This document shows, piece after piece, positions 35,567 through 37,458 of a DNA stretch of 37,458 nucleotides; the first letter of the stretch is position 1, and each line of letters opens with the position of its first letter. The stretch spans positions 1 to 37,458 of the forward strand of contig CAKKQA010000094.1 in NCBI GenBank assembly GCA_919901925.1. The letters are read 5' to 3'. The stretch is from Omnitrophica bacterium GWA2_41_15 (lineage in GTDB: Bacteria; Omnitrophota; Gorgyraeia; Gygaellales; UBA12090). A program made the position numbers and the translations under genes. The notes under the pieces are model-generated. The model did no database searches. It was not told the origin of the DNA and worked only from the letters and a program-made list of their open reading frames with translations.

Positions 35567-37342
35567 TTATTTTATTGAAGCCTCTAAGGTCTGAAGCCTA
35601 GCCATATTGCTAAGACTGCCGTTTGCCAGAATAAGTTCAGAGTATCTTCCTTCTTCTATAATTCGGCCATTTTTAAGGACATATACATAATCAGCATTTA
35701 TAATCGTTGAAAGCCTGTGCGCCACAACAACAACCGTAGTTTCTTTAGCAATATTCTCTATTGCCTGTTGGATTAAACGTTCAGAATGCGTATCCAGGGC
35801 GCTGGTAGCCTCATCCAGAATCAATAGCTTAGGTTGGCGAAGTATTGCCCTGGCTAAAGCGATACGTTGAATCTGCCCGCCGGATAACCTGACCCCGCGG
35901 TCACCTACGATTGTTTCGTAACCATGGCTTAACTTTCCAATAAATTCTTCGGCATTGGCTTGTATACAGGCCTGCTTAATTTTATCGTCGCCTGCCATAT
36001 CATTTGCCCAGCGTAAATTATCGCGGACACTCATATTAAACAAAACACTTTCCTGCGGCACATATCCGATATTGCGGCGCAATGAATTTATATCGAATTC
36101 CTGAAGGCTAACCCCGTCAAAAGCAATACTGCCGCTTGAAGGCTGAAGAAAACCCATAATCAAATCAATCAGCGTCGATTTACCCGCTCCCGACTCTCCG
36201 ACTATTGCTATCATCTTTCCTTTAGAGATGCATATATTTACGCCGCTCAATATAGGCCGGCTGCCATCATAACCAAAGGCGAGATTCTCTATGTTTATTT
36301 CACTACTGAAATCCGTGAATTGCTTCGCGCCTGATGGCTGTCTCATCGCACAAGCGCTGTCTTTTAAGCTTATAACCTGTTCATAGCTGGGGAAAAAGTT
36401 ATCCAAGCAGTTTTTATACTCCGCGGCATTACCGATTAAAGGAACCACGCGGGCAAGGGCATAAAATAATACCGCTGTCTCCGATAACGGAAGGGTAAAA
36501 CTTCTTGCAACGAATAAACCAATAGACAAGACTAATATGCCGAATGGAAAATACGCTAGCGGCATTGCAAAATTAAGGACTTGGGATTTTATTGTTACCT
36601 CTCTATGGGCGTCAAAAGCAAAAGCTAGCGCCGAGACGCTTTTATCTTGCTTGCCGAAACCCAAGACCACTTTCGCCAAGCTTAAATTTTCCTGAATAAC
36701 CGTGCTAATCTTATTAGCGGTAGATGTATTCAATTTACCTAATTTATAGCTTATTTTCCCAAGCCAAAAAAACGGCATTACAAAAATTACAGCGCTTGCA
36801 ATTGTAACGGAAGTAACCTGCCAGGAAAGATAGAAAGGGACAACTAGATACAGGGCTATTTGAAAGATGCAGGAAAAATAGCGCCCCATAGCGCTAAGCG
36901 CGTCGCCAATTACCGTCATTTCACGGATAAAGGTATTAATTAACACGCCTTGGTTATTTTTGGTAAAAAAAAGCCAGCGGGCATTTAAAAAATCTTCAAA
37001 TGTCCCCAGCATTAATTCGCGCAATAACGCGTATTTAGTCTTTAAAATCGCGCGCTGGGCAAAAATCTGGAAACCGGACTTAAGGATATTAAAAAACATG
37101 AATACAGCCAATAGCCACCCCAAAGTTACCGGTAATCCTGTAAATTTTATTACAGCCGTTATCTTTTGCGTAACTATACTGGCATTGGCTAAATTAGGAT
37201 TAAGGAACAAATCCACAATAACAACCAATGAAAAGATGGACGCGGCGTCAAAGATATTTGCAAAGAAAAGCAACGCCGTGTTAATAACAACTAACCGGGG
37301 ATATTTCTTAAAGATAACGCGCGTGAATGTTATGGCTTTCAT
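35567..37342 (-). CDS. ABC transporter, fused permease-ATPase (MsbA/PglK-type exporter or flippase)
   Basis: N-terminal TM helices; Walker A GESGAGKSTLID, signature RLSGGQIQRIALARA, Walker B LLILDEATSALD, H-loop VVVAHRLSTI. Confidence 0.93.
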   Translation of the reverse strand: MKAITFTRVIFKKYPRLVVINTALLFFANIFDAASIFSLVVIVDLFLNPNLANASIVTQKITAVIKFTGLPVTLGWLLAVFMFFNILKSGFQIFAQRAILKTKYALLRELMLGTFEDFLNARWLFFTKNNQGVLINTFIREMTVIGDALSAMGRYFSCIFQIALYLVVPFYLSWQVTSVTIASAVIFVMPFFWLGKISYKLGKLNTSTANKISTVIQENLSLAKVVLGFGKQDKSVSALAFAFDAHREVTIKSQVLNFAMPLAYFPFGILVLSIGLFVARSFTLPLSETAVLFYALARVVPLIGNAAEYKNCLDNFFPSYEQVISLKDSACAMRQPSGAKQFTDFSSEINIENLAFGYDGSRPILSGVNICISKGKMIAIVGESGAGKSTLIDLIMGFLQPSSGSIAFDGVSLQEFDINSLRRNIGYVPQESVLFNMSVRDNLRWANDMAGDDKIKQACIQANAEEFIGKLSHGYETIVGDRGVRLSGGQIQRIALARAILRQPKLLILDEATSALDTHSERLIQQAIENIAKETTVVVVAHRLSTIINADYVYVLKNGRIIEEGRYSELILANGSLSNMARLQTLEASIK

Positions 37343-37352
37343 ATATTAGTAA

Positions 37353-37457
37353 TTATTTTAGAAATTCCCTGTTTGCGCGTAAAAATTCCGCGCCAATACG
37401 GGTTGTAATTACGCCTTGCGGCTGGCAATTATTTAAAAACGACCAAAAACACTGCTG
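37353..37457 (-). CDS. C-terminal end of an upstream CDS truncated by the window edge
   Basis: Open frame from the window edge reading QQCFWSFLNNCQPQGVITTRIGAEFLRANREFLK*, stop 10 nt before the ABC transporter start, matching the tight spacing elsewhere in the locus. Confidence 0.45.
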   Translation of the reverse strand, partial: QQCFWSFLNNCQPQGVITTRIGAEFLRANREFLK

Positions 37458-37458
37458 C

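Noticed and set aside
1-37458. CRISPR arrays, tRNA/rRNA genes, IS elements or transposases
   Set aside because: No regularly spaced repeats, no cloverleaf or rRNA-like sequence and no transposase or integrase motifs noticed; the only mobile-type element seen is the intein.

Overview
The window is a 37.5 kb surface-glycan biosynthesis locus in which every supportable gene lies on the minus strand and many neighbours overlap or nearly abut (operon-like). Reading in transcription order (right to left) I see: the C-terminus of an edge-truncated CDS; an ABC exporter/flippase; a nonulosonic (legionaminic-type) acid block (LegB-like dehydratase, DegT aminotransferase, CBS-domain nucleotidyltransferase, NeuD, NeuB, NeuC); an unusual fusion of a TPP-dependent E1-beta (transketolase-like) protein to a GT2 glycosyltransferase; a SPASM radical SAM protein and a TIM-barrel sugar isomerase; a series of B12-binding radical SAM proteins; two small membrane proteins with winged-helix-like tails; a large membrane protein and a decayed partial copy of it; an SDR / Gfo-Idh / CMP-acylneuraminate synthetase trio; glycosyltransferases; a methyltransferase; a second E1-alpha/E1-beta pair; and a GDP-sugar block (GMD-family dehydratase, two epimerases, HddA-like kinase, SDR). 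The strongest discoveries are: (1) a complete LAGLIDADG intein (about 342 aa) inserted in the conserved TH^TGPRRGD motif of the GMD-family dehydratase; (2) the E1-beta::GT2 fusion without an adjacent E1-alpha; (3) a partial gene duplication decayed by an in-frame TAG and an out-of-frame deletion of about 142 bp; (4) five radical SAM proteins in one glycan locus; (5) adjacent membrane/winged-helix proteins. All functional calls come from reading motifs by eye; no database searches were run.
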